This document shows positions 8,277 through 18,247 of a DNA stretch of 63,345 bases, piece by piece (position 1 is the stretch's first letter; each line of letters starts with the position of its first letter). This DNA is from Nitrospira sp. (GTDB lineage Bacteria > Nitrospirota > Nitrospiria > Nitrospirales > Nitrospiraceae): positions 1 through 63,345 of the forward strand of contig JAHBWT010000012.1 in assembly GCA_019636815.1 (NCBI GenBank). Reading direction: 5' to 3'. The notes beneath the pieces are model-generated. The model was not told the origin of the DNA. It ran no database searches and was given only the letters and a program-made list of their open reading frames with translations. Position numbers and translations under genes: made by a program.

Positions 8277-9826
8277 GGCTCATTACTCCTTGTTGGTAAT
8301 GCAATGAAGAAAGTGGCTCCCTTCTCTGGAACTCCTTCCGCCCAGGTCCGCCCCCCATGGCGATGAACGATCCGACGCACATTGGCTAGACCGATTCCGG
8401 TTCCTTCGAACTCATCTGCACGGTGGAGTCTCTGGAAGACCCCAAACAGCTTGGACGCATATTCCATATTAAAACCAACCCCATTGTCACGCACAAAAAT
8501 GACGATTTCTGAAGAGCTTGGGCGATCCACACCGATTTCAATAGACGCTTTTGGCTTGGCATCGGTGAATTTAATCGCGTTCGTGAGCAAATTCACAAAT
8601 ACCTGTCTAAGCATCGCCTGATCGCCCTTGACCTCAGGTAATGGGGCGATTGTCCACAATATCTCCCGCCCTTGCAAGTCCAGACGCAAATCCGCAAGAA
8701 TACTTTTGATCAACTGCTCAAGATTGACATTGGCGCGAAGCATTTCTTGTCGGCCCATACGTGAAAAGACCAGCAGATCATCAATCAGCTGGCCCATCTG
8801 CTTGGCGGCATCGGAAATTGTCTGCAAATACCGTGCGCCCTTCTCGTTCAACGACTGCTCAACGGTTTTACGCAAGAGAGCGGCATACCCGTCTATATGC
8901 CGCAGAGGCGCCCGTAAATCATGAGAGACTGAATAGCTGAACGCTTCCAGCTCCTTATTTGCTGCCTCTAAAAGCTCTCCTCGACGCTGCAGCTCATCCG
9001 CCACACGCCGCCGCTCCGTAATGTCATGACGAATGAGATAGTAGACCCACGTCAACAAGACCAGCTGGAGAAAAGCCCCTATGCCCAAAAGCACGATCGT
9101 ATTCCTGGTCCCGACAGCGGAATCCGCCACACGACGATTCATGGCCTGTCGTTCGTCTGAATCCATTTCAGCAATGAGTCGGTGAATCACGTCCAATTCT
9201 CGGCGGCCCGCCCCCTCAAGAGCCATCTTCTTAACGGATCGGAACGCCCCTTGCTCGAACAGGGTGATCGCCTCGGATTCGGCGCTCAACTGTTTGTCCA
9301 TCATCCGATCTAGCACTCCGACTCGTTGCTCCTGTTCCGTAGAACCGCGCGTCAATTCACGAAGGTAGGCGGCGAATGTCGGCTTTTGCTCTGCCACTTT
9401 CTTATAGGACTCAAGATAGGACATTTCGCCTGTGACGAGATATCGTCGATGAGCATCTTCCGCTTCGTTCATCGCAACATCAATGCTGCTGAGAAGCTGG
9501 AGCAGATCATGGCTGCGACCATCGAGTCGACTATTGGCCAGCACAATACTGGTGTTATGATAGGAGACGCCGGTGACAACGAGGATCCCGACAAACACAA
9601 GACTAAAACCCGCTAGTATCCGTTGCTCAATGGTCAGTTTTTCGAGCCATGAAACACGGCCCTTGGTCGAGCTCATTGAACCTGGGCCAATGTCTGAAGG
9701 TTTCGCTTCCCCAGTCGCTACGGCCGGGGACTCCGACTGCTGGTGTGTGGCTGATTCCATGGCTAGATGACAGGCCATCACGGCACTGTGCTTGTCGTGC
9801 GGGATCCGAACACAACAAGACTTCAT
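8273..9826 (-). CDS. CHASE3-domain membrane histidine kinase
   Basis: 517 residues. A first membrane helix (ILAGFSLVFVGILVVTGVSY, about 70-90) is followed by a periplasmic CHASE3 sensor with AEDAHRRYLVTGEMSYLESY, then a second helix (VLLGIGAFLQLVLLTWVYYLI, about 245-265). HisKA has FSYSVSHDLRAPLRHIDGY and HATPase_c has NLLTNAIKF and DNGVGFNMEY. The HisKA type is that of bacteriophytochrome-related kinases. Starts at 9826, 9778, 9760 and 9676 are all in frame, and none has a good ribosome site, so the start is uncertain. It lies 47 bases after nuoN and may be co-transcribed with it. The input signal is unknown. Confidence 0.88.
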   Translation of the reverse strand: MKSCCVRIPHDKHSAVMACHLAMESATHQQSESPAVATGEAKPSDIGPGSMSSTKGRVSWLEKLTIEQRILAGFSLVFVGILVVTGVSYHNTSIVLANSRLDGRSHDLLQLLSSIDVAMNEAEDAHRRYLVTGEMSYLESYKKVAEQKPTFAAYLRELTRGSTEQEQRVGVLDRMMDKQLSAESEAITLFEQGAFRSVKKMALEGAGRRELDVIHRLIAEMDSDERQAMNRRVADSAVGTRNTIVLLGIGAFLQLVLLTWVYYLIRHDITERRRVADELQRRGELLEAANKELEAFSYSVSHDLRAPLRHIDGYAALLRKTVEQSLNEKGARYLQTISDAAKQMGQLIDDLLVFSRMGRQEMLRANVNLEQLIKSILADLRLDLQGREILWTIAPLPEVKGDQAMLRQVFVNLLTNAIKFTDAKPKASIEIGVDRPSSSEIVIFVRDNGVGFNMEYASKLFGVFQRLHRADEFEGTGIGLANVRRIVHRHGGRTWAEGVPEKGATFFIALPTRSNEP

Positions 9827-9872
9827 GCTGGGTGTAATTGTAGCAGAACTCTAGATAGGAGAAAGGAGAAAA

Positions 9873-11369
9873 CTAACCGCCGCCATGAATGCTTGAGGGA
9901 ACGGCCGTAGCGGAAGGACTCACGAAGTCGGAAAACATCAGGGTGGCTTCAACGACCCAATCTGTAAACGGTTGGGGATAAATGCCGATCACCAAAGTCC
10001 CCGCCAAGCCGACGTAGATGACGGCCTTCATCGGGCCAGAAATCCTAATCGGAGACGGATCAACCGGCTCATTGATGTACATTTGTTTCACCACGATCAG
10101 GTAATAGTACATCGATATGACGATATTGATGAGACCGACCGTGATCAAAGTGTAGAGTCCTTCCTTGATCGCAGCGATAAAGATGTATAGCTTTCCGATA
10201 AACCCGGCGAGGGGAGGCACCCCGGCTAAGGACAAGAGAAATAGCAACATGGCAAACGCCAAAAACGGCGACCGGCGGTTGAGGCCACGATAATCCTCTA
10301 TCTCATCCCGTCCGATCGCATGGCTGACTGCAATGACGACGGCAAACGCTCCGATATTGGCGAAGAGGTACGCCAAGAGATAAAATAGTATCGCGTCGCT
10401 TCCCATCTTCGTTCCTGCCGCCAATCCAATCAGGACAGTCCCGATCTGGGCGATCCCGGAGTAGGCAAGCAGGCGCTTGATATTTCGTTGAGCGATCGCC
10501 ACGATGTTTCCGTACGTCATCGACACGATCGAGACAGCCACCAATAAGTAAACCCACACCGGTTTGAATGATGCCAATGCAACGAGGAAAATCCTGAGCA
10601 GGATCACCAAGGCAGCGCCTTTGGGAGCGATCGACAAAAAAGCCGTGACGGGGGTTGGGGCGCCATGGTAGGTGTCAGGAATCCAGGAATGGAAGGGAAC
10701 GGCCCCGAGCTTAAATCCTAAAGCGGCGAAGATCAGCAAAAATCCAATGATGAGACCTGGGGTCGCCTGTGCGGATGACATTTCCGAAAATACCAGCTGA
10801 CCCGTTTCACCGTACACGAGGCTGATGCCGTAGGCGAACAGCCCGGCGGCAAAGACGCCCAGAATAAAAAACTTCAACCCTGCCTCGTTTGACGCCAGAT
10901 CCTCGCGTAAATACGACACCAACACATAGAACCCGAGGGTCGAGAACTCCAAACTGACAAAGACCGACAGGAGGTCATTGGCTGACGCCATGAACATCAT
11001 GCCGATCGCGGACATCACCACGAGAACATAGTATTCCCCCCGAAATAACGCGAACCGATTGACGTACTCGACCGAGGAGAGAATCACGAGTATGGTGGCG
11101 CCCAGAACAAATACCTTGAAGAAAATCGCCATGCGATCCAGCACAAACATATTGCCAAAGAGCGCGCCGGAAATGTGATTGACGTCAAACCACGCTAAAC
11201 ATCCGAGTGTCAGAACAAGGCCCGTCACGCTGAGATAGGCCAACTGTTCCTTCGGCAGGCGGGGAGACACGAAATCCACGATGAGCACCACACACAGCCA
11301 ACATGTGAGGAGGATTTCCGGCAGGAGCAGCAGCAGATCCGAGAGGGACAGGTCGAGCGAAAAGATCAT
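9873..11369 (-). CDS. nuoN: NADH-quinone oxidoreductase subunit N
   Basis: A 498-residue antiporter-like membrane subunit of complex I, the proton-pumping part next to NuoK. It contains the family pattern of about 14 hydrophobic helices, with FKLGAVPFHSWIPDTYHGAPTPVTAFLS and KRLLAYSGIAQIG. The ATG overlaps the stop of the upstream nuoM (ATGA), so it is translated with it as the last gene of the nuo operon. Confidence 0.95.
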   Translation of the reverse strand: MIFSLDLSLSDLLLLLPEILLTCWLCVVLIVDFVSPRLPKEQLAYLSVTGLVLTLGCLAWFDVNHISGALFGNMFVLDRMAIFFKVFVLGATILVILSSVEYVNRFALFRGEYYVLVVMSAIGMMFMASANDLLSVFVSLEFSTLGFYVLVSYLREDLASNEAGLKFFILGVFAAGLFAYGISLVYGETGQLVFSEMSSAQATPGLIIGFLLIFAALGFKLGAVPFHSWIPDTYHGAPTPVTAFLSIAPKGAALVILLRIFLVALASFKPVWVYLLVAVSIVSMTYGNIVAIAQRNIKRLLAYSGIAQIGTVLIGLAAGTKMGSDAILFYLLAYLFANIGAFAVVIAVSHAIGRDEIEDYRGLNRRSPFLAFAMLLFLLSLAGVPPLAGFIGKLYIFIAAIKEGLYTLITVGLINIVISMYYYLIVVKQMYINEPVDPSPIRISGPMKAVIYVGLAGTLVIGIYPQPFTDWVVEATLMFSDFVSPSATAVPSSIHGGG

Positions 11370-13075
11370 TCGCTTCCTCCTCGTGAAATCTGCAACGGAG
11401 TCGCCAGGACCTCATTGACAATGACCGGCGAGGTGGACATGGACTCAGAGCGACTCACTCCACTCTGAGCATCTGCGTCGCCCTCGGATTGCGCAACAGG
11501 AACGACTTGCGTGATCCTCACGACCAACGGGTCCACTCCAGAGCGGACAACATCGTATAGATGCATCGGGAAAATACCAAACCCGATGCTGACCGAAATC
11601 ATGATCAACAACGGGAGACGATCAACCGTCGAAATGGCATCATGAGCATGCCCATACTTCTGATTCATCGGGCCGTAAAACAACCCCCTCATCATCTTAA
11701 ACAGGTACGCGAGAGTCAGCACGATGCCCAACATCGCCACGATCACTTGCAATGGGTACTTATTCCAACTACCGACGATGATCATGATCTCCGCAATAAA
11801 ATTCACCGTGCCCGGCATCCCAATCGAGGCCATACACCCCACGATAAAACAGGCAGAAATAAACGGCATCTTATTGGAGAGCCCGCCCAAAGAAGGAATG
11901 TCTCGTGTATGGGTTTGATCATAGACCCATCCCGCCATCGCGAACAGCATGCCGGTGGCCATGGCATGAGCAAACATATAGATGACGGCCCCACTCAAGC
12001 TGATATAGTTGAGGGCTGCCATGCCCAGAAAGACATAACCCATGTGGCTGGAGCTTGAATAGCCAATGACATACTTAGTGTCCTTGGCATAAAAAGCGAC
12101 GAAGCCACCATAGATGATGCTGAACATGCAAAGGACGGCGGCAATCGGCATCATTTCTCTTGTGGTTTCCGGCAGAATTTCAAAGGCAACCCTGATAATG
12201 GAGAAATGCCCTAGTTTCATCAGGACACCGGCATGCAGCATGCTCGTCGCAGCCGGTGCTGCCGCATGGCCAACCGGAGACCATGAGTGCATCGGCCAAA
12301 GTGGAGCGATCGATGCAAACCCGAAGAAGACCAAGATCCAAATAATCTTGTCCAGAGTCGTACCCAGAACGGGGATATTCATGAGGTTGGCGTGCTCACG
12401 AAGCACCAAGATATCAAAGGTGTTGAGCCCGGAATATTTATAGATCAGCAAGATGCCCATCAAGGCGACAACGGCAAACGCGGATAGAAAGAGCACTAAT
12501 TTCATCGCGGCGTATTCTTTGCTGTTGGATCCGAAATTAAAAATAAAGCCGACGGAGTCCCTCCGTTTCATCCCTTCAGGATCGGTCATCTCCAGGTACT
12601 TCTTCGTGTGACTTCCCCACATGCCCAATAGCAAGTACATCGGGATCACGGACATTTCATAGAAGAAGTAGAGAAAAAACAGATCAAGGGACATGAAGAC
12701 GCCGATCGTGGCAGCCGCCAGGATCAGCAACCAAATGTAGAACTCTTTCGTCCGATCTTTGATGTGCCAGGACACAAAGATACCCGCGAACAACAGAATC
12801 GTTGAGGCTAGCACAAGGGGGGTTCCGATGCCGTCGACACCGAGGTGCAAGGAAATGCCGAGCTGTCGGGACCACTCGATTTTTTGGATAAACTGAAATC
12901 CCCCTTTGACCGGATCATAGGCATAAAAGAGATAGATCGATGCGATCAATGAGACAAACGCGGAACCTACGGCAATGCTACGAACGAGTAGAGGTTGTCG
13001 ATTCGAGACGAAAATCAACCCTAACGCTCCCAGAAATGGAGCGAAGAGGATACAGAGCAGGACGTACTCTCCCAT
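11366..13075 (-). CDS. nuoM: NADH-quinone oxidoreductase subunit M, second copy
   Basis: A 569-residue NuoM paralogue with FASIAPLWPMHSWSPVGHAAAPAATSMLHAG (about 253-283) and TKYVIGYSSSSHMGYV. It differs from the other copy. It has an extra soluble segment between helices (TDPEGMKRRDSVGFIFNFGS, about 160-180) and a polar C-terminal tail of about 45 residues after the last helix. The spacing to the upstream nuoM is nine bases. A fourth antiporter-like subunit next to NuoL, NuoM and NuoN is the hallmark of the described 2M type of complex I, predicted to pump an extra proton. Confidence 0.93.
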   Translation of the reverse strand: MGEYVLLCILFAPFLGALGLIFVSNRQPLLVRSIAVGSAFVSLIASIYLFYAYDPVKGGFQFIQKIEWSRQLGISLHLGVDGIGTPLVLASTILLFAGIFVSWHIKDRTKEFYIWLLILAAATIGVFMSLDLFFLYFFYEMSVIPMYLLLGMWGSHTKKYLEMTDPEGMKRRDSVGFIFNFGSNSKEYAAMKLVLFLSAFAVVALMGILLIYKYSGLNTFDILVLREHANLMNIPVLGTTLDKIIWILVFFGFASIAPLWPMHSWSPVGHAAAPAATSMLHAGVLMKLGHFSIIRVAFEILPETTREMMPIAAVLCMFSIIYGGFVAFYAKDTKYVIGYSSSSHMGYVFLGMAALNYISLSGAVIYMFAHAMATGMLFAMAGWVYDQTHTRDIPSLGGLSNKMPFISACFIVGCMASIGMPGTVNFIAEIMIIVGSWNKYPLQVIVAMLGIVLTLAYLFKMMRGLFYGPMNQKYGHAHDAISTVDRLPLLIMISVSIGFGIFPMHLYDVVRSGVDPLVVRITQVVPVAQSEGDADAQSGVSRSESMSTSPVIVNEVLATPLQISRGGSE

Positions 13076-13084
13076 GACCGGAAC

Positions 13085-14647
13085 CTACTTCTCCCGTTGA
13101 ACTTGAGGGTCGCCAATCGCTGCTGCCGACTGATCGTGGTGAATCCGGTCGACAAGGGCTTGAACCGATCCGTTCATGATTCGCAGAAACGGGGACGGAT
13201 AGAGCCCGATCCAGAGAATCATGACAGATAATGAGACCGCAATGACCATTTCCCGAAACTGCAGATCGCTCATCGTGACTCTCACCGCTGTCCCAACCGG
13301 TCCCAGCATGGACCGCTCGTAATACCACAAAAAATATGCGGCACCGAAAATCACCCCCAAGACGGCGACGGCTCCAAACCACCATTTGGCCTTAAAGGCC
13401 CCAAGCAGGATAAGAAACTCGCCGACAAAGCCGTTTGTACCGGGAAGCCCGATGGACGCCAGCCCAATAATAAGAAAGAACGTGGCGAGCATCGGGACTT
13501 GTTTAGCCATTCCCCCGAAGGCGGATAATTGAGTCGTCTGCTGGCGGGAGTACAAGAACCCCGCGATGAAAAACAACCCGGCCGTGCTGAACCCCAGATT
13601 GATCATGGTCAGCAAACTGCCCTGCAGACCTTGATAGTTCAAGGCAAACAACCCCACCACCACAAAACCCAAGTGACTCACGCTGCTGTAGGCGAGCAGG
13701 CGTCTCAAATCAGCCTGCACCAGCGCCATCCAGGCTCCATAGAGAATGGCACACAGACCAAGGACCACCAGGATGGAGACAACCGTTTCACTCTTCGACG
13801 CATCTGGGAGTAGTGGGATACTGAAACGCATAAAACCAAAGGTCCCCAGCTTGAGGCCGGCTAACACCACGGACATTCCAATCGGCCCTTCTAAGAGGGC
13901 ATCAGGCAACCAGGTATGGAACGGGAATACCGGCGCTTTGAACGCAAATCCCAAAAACATCAGCCAGAAGATCACCAGCTGTTGACCGATGGGAATTGGC
14001 ACGCTCAGAAGGTCATGAAAATCAAACGAGTACGCTTGATCGGCGTGATGCAACGAGGCCCACTGATGGAAATTAATATTCAGTAATGCGATTCCAACCA
14101 GCATGAAGACACTGCCCAAAAGCGTATAGAGGACGAACTTCAATGCCGCGGAATGACGTTCGGCTCCGCCTCCCCACAGTTTGATCAAGAAGTAACTCGG
14201 GATCAGCATCAGCTCCCAGAAGACGAAGAATAAGATCAAATCCAACGATACGAACACGCCCATCGTCGTCGTCTCAAGGGCCAACAGGCACATCATGTAC
14301 AATTTGACCTGATGGCGGATCGTATCCCACGAGTAGACCACGACCAGAACCGTCAGAAACGCCGTGAGACCCACGAACAGGACGCTGATTCCATCGACCG
14401 CCAGGTGGTAGCTGATCCCTAGAGCCGGAATCCATGGCACACGTTCTGTGAACTGCATGGCGGCCGACTCCGGCACGAAGCGAAGCAGGAGAAAAATACA
14501 GAGCGCAAGCTCGACGAGTGCGATGGTGAGGGCGGCGCTCCTGACCGTATCCTCGTCCTCGACCACCCACAGGAGGGTCGCTCCAAGCACAGGGAGAAAG
14601 AGGATACAGGATAAAATTGGAAACCCAGCGGTGAGCTCTTCGAGCAT
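13085..14647 (-). CDS. nuoM: NADH-quinone oxidoreductase subunit M, first copy
   Basis: A 520-residue NuoM with canonical length and motifs: MGVFVSLDLILFFVFWELMLIPSYFLI with the buried glutamate, FKAPVFPFHTWLPDALLEGPIG, and RRLLAYSSVSHLGFV. It is the closer match to ordinary NuoM. It lies 25 bases after nuoL. Together with the second copy it suggests a membrane arm with four antiporter-like modules. Confidence 0.95.
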   Translation of the reverse strand: MLEELTAGFPILSCILFLPVLGATLLWVVEDEDTVRSAALTIALVELALCIFLLLRFVPESAAMQFTERVPWIPALGISYHLAVDGISVLFVGLTAFLTVLVVVYSWDTIRHQVKLYMMCLLALETTTMGVFVSLDLILFFVFWELMLIPSYFLIKLWGGGAERHSAALKFVLYTLLGSVFMLVGIALLNINFHQWASLHHADQAYSFDFHDLLSVPIPIGQQLVIFWLMFLGFAFKAPVFPFHTWLPDALLEGPIGMSVVLAGLKLGTFGFMRFSIPLLPDASKSETVVSILVVLGLCAILYGAWMALVQADLRRLLAYSSVSHLGFVVVGLFALNYQGLQGSLLTMINLGFSTAGLFFIAGFLYSRQQTTQLSAFGGMAKQVPMLATFFLIIGLASIGLPGTNGFVGEFLILLGAFKAKWWFGAVAVLGVIFGAAYFLWYYERSMLGPVGTAVRVTMSDLQFREMVIAVSLSVMILWIGLYPSPFLRIMNGSVQALVDRIHHDQSAAAIGDPQVQREK

Positions 14648-14672
14648 ATTGATAACCTGTTTGCCTTCCGAC

Positions 14673-16649
14673 CTACATCTGAACTACCAGCTGAACAACC
14701 ACCGCCAGGAGAAAAAGCCCCGCAACAATGATGGCGGCATAGTGATGGACCATTCCGCTCTGCAGTTTTCGCCCTTCACGAGCCGCCAGATGGTTTCCAT
14801 ATCCGATCACATTCAAGCCGGCATAGACGATGTACTTCTCAATCCATGTCGATCCAGAGGCCCCCCAATCGGCGAGCCGTCCCACGCTGCGCACGACACC
14901 GTCGATGACGGCACGATCAAACCAGTACAGCAGCATACCGAGACGCTTCACCGGTTCCACGAACAGCAGGTCATACAGTTCGTCGACATAGTACTTGTTC
15001 AAGAGCGTTCGATACATCCCTGAAAACTTCTCCGCCCAACCGTCGGCCGTGACCGGACTCACCGCATAAAGGAAATGCGCGAGTCCCCAACCGATCAAGG
15101 CAATGGCAATCGCCACACCCATCAACAGAAATACCATCCCCGTACCGGCCTCATGTTCACTGACAGCGCCAACGCCAGGACCCAAAAATCCATGCAGCCA
15201 TCCGTGTTCTGGTGGGAATCCGAGGATTAATCCTCCCACCCCGGATAGGAAGGCTAAAACCATCAACGGTGCGATCATGACCATGGGAGATTCATGCACA
15301 TGCTCCTCGGTATGATGATCCATCCTTGAGCGGCCATAGAACGTGAGGTAGGTCAGCCGAAACATGTAAAACGACGTCATCAACGCCCCGATCGCAGCCA
15401 TACTGTAGAGGAGGTAGTGATGATTCATGAAAGCGTGGGCCATGATTTCATCCTTACTCCAGAATCCAGCGAGAGGAGGCAGCCCTGCGATCGCGATCGT
15501 GCCGATTAGAAACAGACGATGGGTCCATGGAATACGCTTGCTCAATCCGCCCATCTTGCGAATATCCTGTTCTCCGGATAGCGCATGGATGACCGATCCA
15601 GCCGCCAAAAACAACAAGGCTTTAAAGAACGCGTGGGTCATGACGTGAAATACGGCAGCTGTGTAGGCACCAACCCCGCAACCCAGGAACATGTATCCCA
15701 GCTGGCTTACGGTGGAGTAGGCCAACACACGCTTGATGTCGGTTTGCACGAGCCCGATGGTCGCGGCAAACAATGCGGTGCCACCGCCGACAAATGCCAC
15801 CACAGACATGGCAAACGGAGAAAGATCAAAAATCACATGGTTCCGCACGATCATGTACACCCCTGCCGTCACCATGGTAGCCGCGTGGATGAGTGCGCTG
15901 ACAGGCGTTGGACCTTCCATCGCATCGGGCAACCATGTGTGGAGAGGCAATTGCGCCGACTTTCCCACCGCGCCCACAAGAAGGCACAGGGCTATTGCTG
16001 TGGCCATTTCCGGAGACAGTTGGCCGACTTGCGCAAAGACCTTGGTATAGTCGAGGGTCTTGAAGTTGACGAAGACTAGAAAGATGGCAACCAGAAAACC
16101 TGCATCCCCGATTCGGTTGACGACAAATGCCTTTGTCGCCGCTTTTGCGGCAGATACTTTGTCATAGTAATAGCCGATGAGCAGATAGGAACAGAGCCCT
16201 ACCCCTTCCCAACCGATGAAGAGCACCAGATAATTGTTCCCCATGACAAGCAACAGCATGGAGACCATAAACAAATTCATATACGTAAAGAACCGCGTAA
16301 ACCCGGCTTCCCCGTGCATATATCCGACGGAATAGACGTGGATCAAGAACCCCACGCCGGTGACGATCAGCAACCAGGCACAGGTCAAAGGATCCACGAG
16401 GTACGCAAGATTGATCGTTAGATCTCCCCCGAAAATCCATTGGTACGCGATGACTTCGTGGGTCGTTCCAGTCCGCAGAACATCAATAAATACGGCCATT
16501 GTGCAGAGGAACGAAAGCCCCACTGACCCCCAAGCGAGTCGATGTGCGATGTCTCGGGAATAGCGATGCCCCAAAAGGCCGTTCGAGATGACCGCTACCA
16601 GTGGGAAAATGGGAATCAGCTTAATCAGCAGATCAGTGAGGTTCGACAC
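14673..16649 (-). CDS. nuoL: NADH-quinone oxidoreductase subunit L with a long lateral helix
   Basis: A 658-residue distal antiporter-like subunit. Typical motifs are WEGVGLCSYLLIGYYY and KSAQLPLHTWLPDAMEGPTPVSALIHAATMV. The C-terminal part from YYVDELYDLLFVEP to the final membrane helix (HHYAAIIVAGLFLLAVVV) is about 85 residues. The same stretch in E. coli and Thermus NuoL, as I remember them, is about 56-58. That is an insertion of just under 30 residues in the amphipathic lateral helix, which fits the need to reach over one extra NuoM. A 134-base gap separates it from nuoK. Confidence 0.95.
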   Translation of the reverse strand: MSNLTDLLIKLIPIFPLVAVISNGLLGHRYSRDIAHRLAWGSVGLSFLCTMAVFIDVLRTGTTHEVIAYQWIFGGDLTINLAYLVDPLTCAWLLIVTGVGFLIHVYSVGYMHGEAGFTRFFTYMNLFMVSMLLLVMGNNYLVLFIGWEGVGLCSYLLIGYYYDKVSAAKAATKAFVVNRIGDAGFLVAIFLVFVNFKTLDYTKVFAQVGQLSPEMATAIALCLLVGAVGKSAQLPLHTWLPDAMEGPTPVSALIHAATMVTAGVYMIVRNHVIFDLSPFAMSVVAFVGGGTALFAATIGLVQTDIKRVLAYSTVSQLGYMFLGCGVGAYTAAVFHVMTHAFFKALLFLAAGSVIHALSGEQDIRKMGGLSKRIPWTHRLFLIGTIAIAGLPPLAGFWSKDEIMAHAFMNHHYLLYSMAAIGALMTSFYMFRLTYLTFYGRSRMDHHTEEHVHESPMVMIAPLMVLAFLSGVGGLILGFPPEHGWLHGFLGPGVGAVSEHEAGTGMVFLLMGVAIAIALIGWGLAHFLYAVSPVTADGWAEKFSGMYRTLLNKYYVDELYDLLFVEPVKRLGMLLYWFDRAVIDGVVRSVGRLADWGASGSTWIEKYIVYAGLNVIGYGNHLAAREGRKLQSGMVHHYAAIIVAGLFLLAVVVQLVVQM

Positions 16650-16783
16650 GGTATCCTACTATTCTTCGCCTATTTCGGCCAGGAAACGATTCTCTAGAGA
16701 GCCAAGTCCCGTAGCATCGGCCTGGGGACACGTGTGTGGGCATGGCGCACTGGCACGAAAATCGTTGCCCCCGCAAGATCCTG

Positions 16784-17086
16784 CTACCATTTTAAAAGGT
16801 TCATCTCGTCAACATTGGTCGAGATCTTGCCCCGGAAGACCACAATGATAATGGCTAGGCCGACGGCGGCTTCACCAGCGGCAATAGCAATGACGAAGAG
16901 AGCCACCAGCTGCCCCGCCATAGATTCCAAATAATGAGAAAATGCGACAAGATTGATATTGGCCGCATTCAACATCATCTCAACCGACATAAGGACAATG
17001 ATGAAATTGCGCCTCACAAGAACACCGAGAAGCCCGGTCATGAAAAGCACAGCGCTCACCGCGGTGTAGGCGGAGAGGGGGATCAT
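16784..17086 (-). CDS. nuoK: NADH-quinone oxidoreductase subunit K
   Basis: A 100-residue, three-helix complex I subunit. The two membrane glutamates of the proton path are present at residues 36 (SVEMMLNAANINL) and 72 (AAGEAAVGLAI). The ATG overlaps the nuoJ stop (ATGA). Confidence 0.95.
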   Translation of the reverse strand: MIPLSAYTAVSAVLFMTGLLGVLVRRNFIIVLMSVEMMLNAANINLVAFSHYLESMAGQLVALFVIAIAAGEAAVGLAIIIVVFRGKISTNVDEMNLLKW

Positions 17087-17610
17087 GAACGTTCTTCCTT
17101 GGGATCCATGGTCTTCGGCGTCTTGGCGAGGACAATGGCACCGATGATCGCTCCGAGGAGAAATATGCCGACGATTTCGAACTGCAGGATATGGTCACTG
17201 AACATCTTGATACCGACTGCATAGGTACCACCGTCTTGCAGGACGACACTCGGCGGAGCAGTACCCTTCGCACCATCGAACGGAGATTGTAAGAGAAGAA
17301 AGATCACGTAAACGACTCCCAGGATGGCCGGTCCCACAAGGTACAGAGCCGATGGATGGAAATAGCGTTCATCAGTTTTAAGATTCATCAGCATCAGCAC
17401 GAAGAGGTAGAGCACGAGAATTGCCCCAACGTAGACAATGACCTGCACAGCCCACAAGAACTCTGCGTTCAGAAGGATGAAAAGGCCCGAAACGTGCAAA
17501 AGCAAGGCAAGTAGCGCGAGCGCGCAGTGAACAGGGTGGCGCAAGGCCACCGTGAGGACACCGGAGACAATACTGACCAACGCGAAATACGCGAAAAATA
17601 CCAACGTCAT
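17083..17610 (-). CDS. nuoJ: NADH-quinone oxidoreductase subunit J
   Basis: A 175-residue five-helix subunit of the complex I membrane arm. It contains the conserved VQVIVYVGAILVLYLFVLMLM helix (third helix, with the pi-bulge region). It lies nine bases after nuoI and overlaps nuoK by four bases. Confidence 0.95.
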   Translation of the reverse strand: MTLVFFAYFALVSIVSGVLTVALRHPVHCALALLALLLHVSGLFILLNAEFLWAVQVIVYVGAILVLYLFVLMLMNLKTDERYFHPSALYLVGPAILGVVYVIFLLLQSPFDGAKGTAPPSVVLQDGGTYAVGIKMFSDHILQFEIVGIFLLGAIIGAIVLAKTPKTMDPKEERS

Positions 17611-17619
17611 GTGTTCGGC

Positions 17620-18207
17620 TCAGCTCAAATGCTTGGGAGGTTGTTGGGTAGCCTTCTGTACCGACTGAGGAAAGTAGTACCGGTACTCCCGGCTCTGCTC
17701 CACATCCTTTTCTTGATTATGGGCGTACAGGTATTTCTTCCCATCCTCAAGATGGCGCTCGCCGATATCATACAGCCGCTTCTTGTCGAACAACAGGCTC
17801 CGTTTATCATGCGTCGAATATTCGTACATCTTGGTCATGGCCAGCGCGTTCACCGGACAGGCCTCGACACAATAGCCACAGAACACGCATTTCGTGATAT
17901 CGATGTAGAATTCGCTCGCGTATCGTTGAAGTGGGCGGGTCATGTCCTCAGCACTAATCACCTTGATGCAATGAGATGGGCACGCGACTTCGCACAGATC
18001 ACAGCCGACACAACGCTCCCGTCCGTCGTCGTATCGAAGCAGACCAAGCGCTCCTCTGTGTGCATCAGGGATCGTTCGTTGTTCACGAGGATACTGAAAC
18101 GTCATCGGTTTATGAAGCATGTGCCGAAAGGTGACTTTCATGGCGTCCCAAATCTCATAGAACAACGCGGCATGAAGGAGTTTCTTTGTCAGCGCAACGA
18201 CACTCAT
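17620..18207 (-). CDS. nuoI: NADH-quinone oxidoreductase subunit I
   Basis: A 195-residue ferredoxin-like subunit that carries clusters N6a and N6b on the way to quinone. Two 4Fe-4S motifs are visible: CVGCDLCEVACP (about 73-84) and CVFCGYCVEACP (about 112-123). GAGGAG precedes the ATG. nuoH, which normally lies between nuoG and nuoI, is absent: only 40 bases separate the two genes. Confidence 0.95.
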   Translation of the reverse strand: MSVVALTKKLLHAALFYEIWDAMKVTFRHMLHKPMTFQYPREQRTIPDAHRGALGLLRYDDGRERCVGCDLCEVACPSHCIKVISAEDMTRPLQRYASEFYIDITKCVFCGYCVEACPVNALAMTKMYEYSTHDKRSLLFDKKRLYDIGERHLEDGKKYLYAHNQEKDVEQSREYRYYFPQSVQKATQQPPKHLS

Positions 18208-18247
18208 CGTAGCTCCTCGTCACAGACCGGCCACCGTGCACATCCAC

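Noticed and set aside
14448-15023. 191-codon plus-strand ORF inside nuoM/nuoL
   Set aside because: It lies opposite well-conserved complex I genes and has no protein-like features; it is a shadow frame.
16650-16783. Possible nuoH or other gene between nuoK and nuoL
   Set aside because: Only 134 bases, with no hydrophobic ORF on either strand; NuoH needs more than 300 codons.
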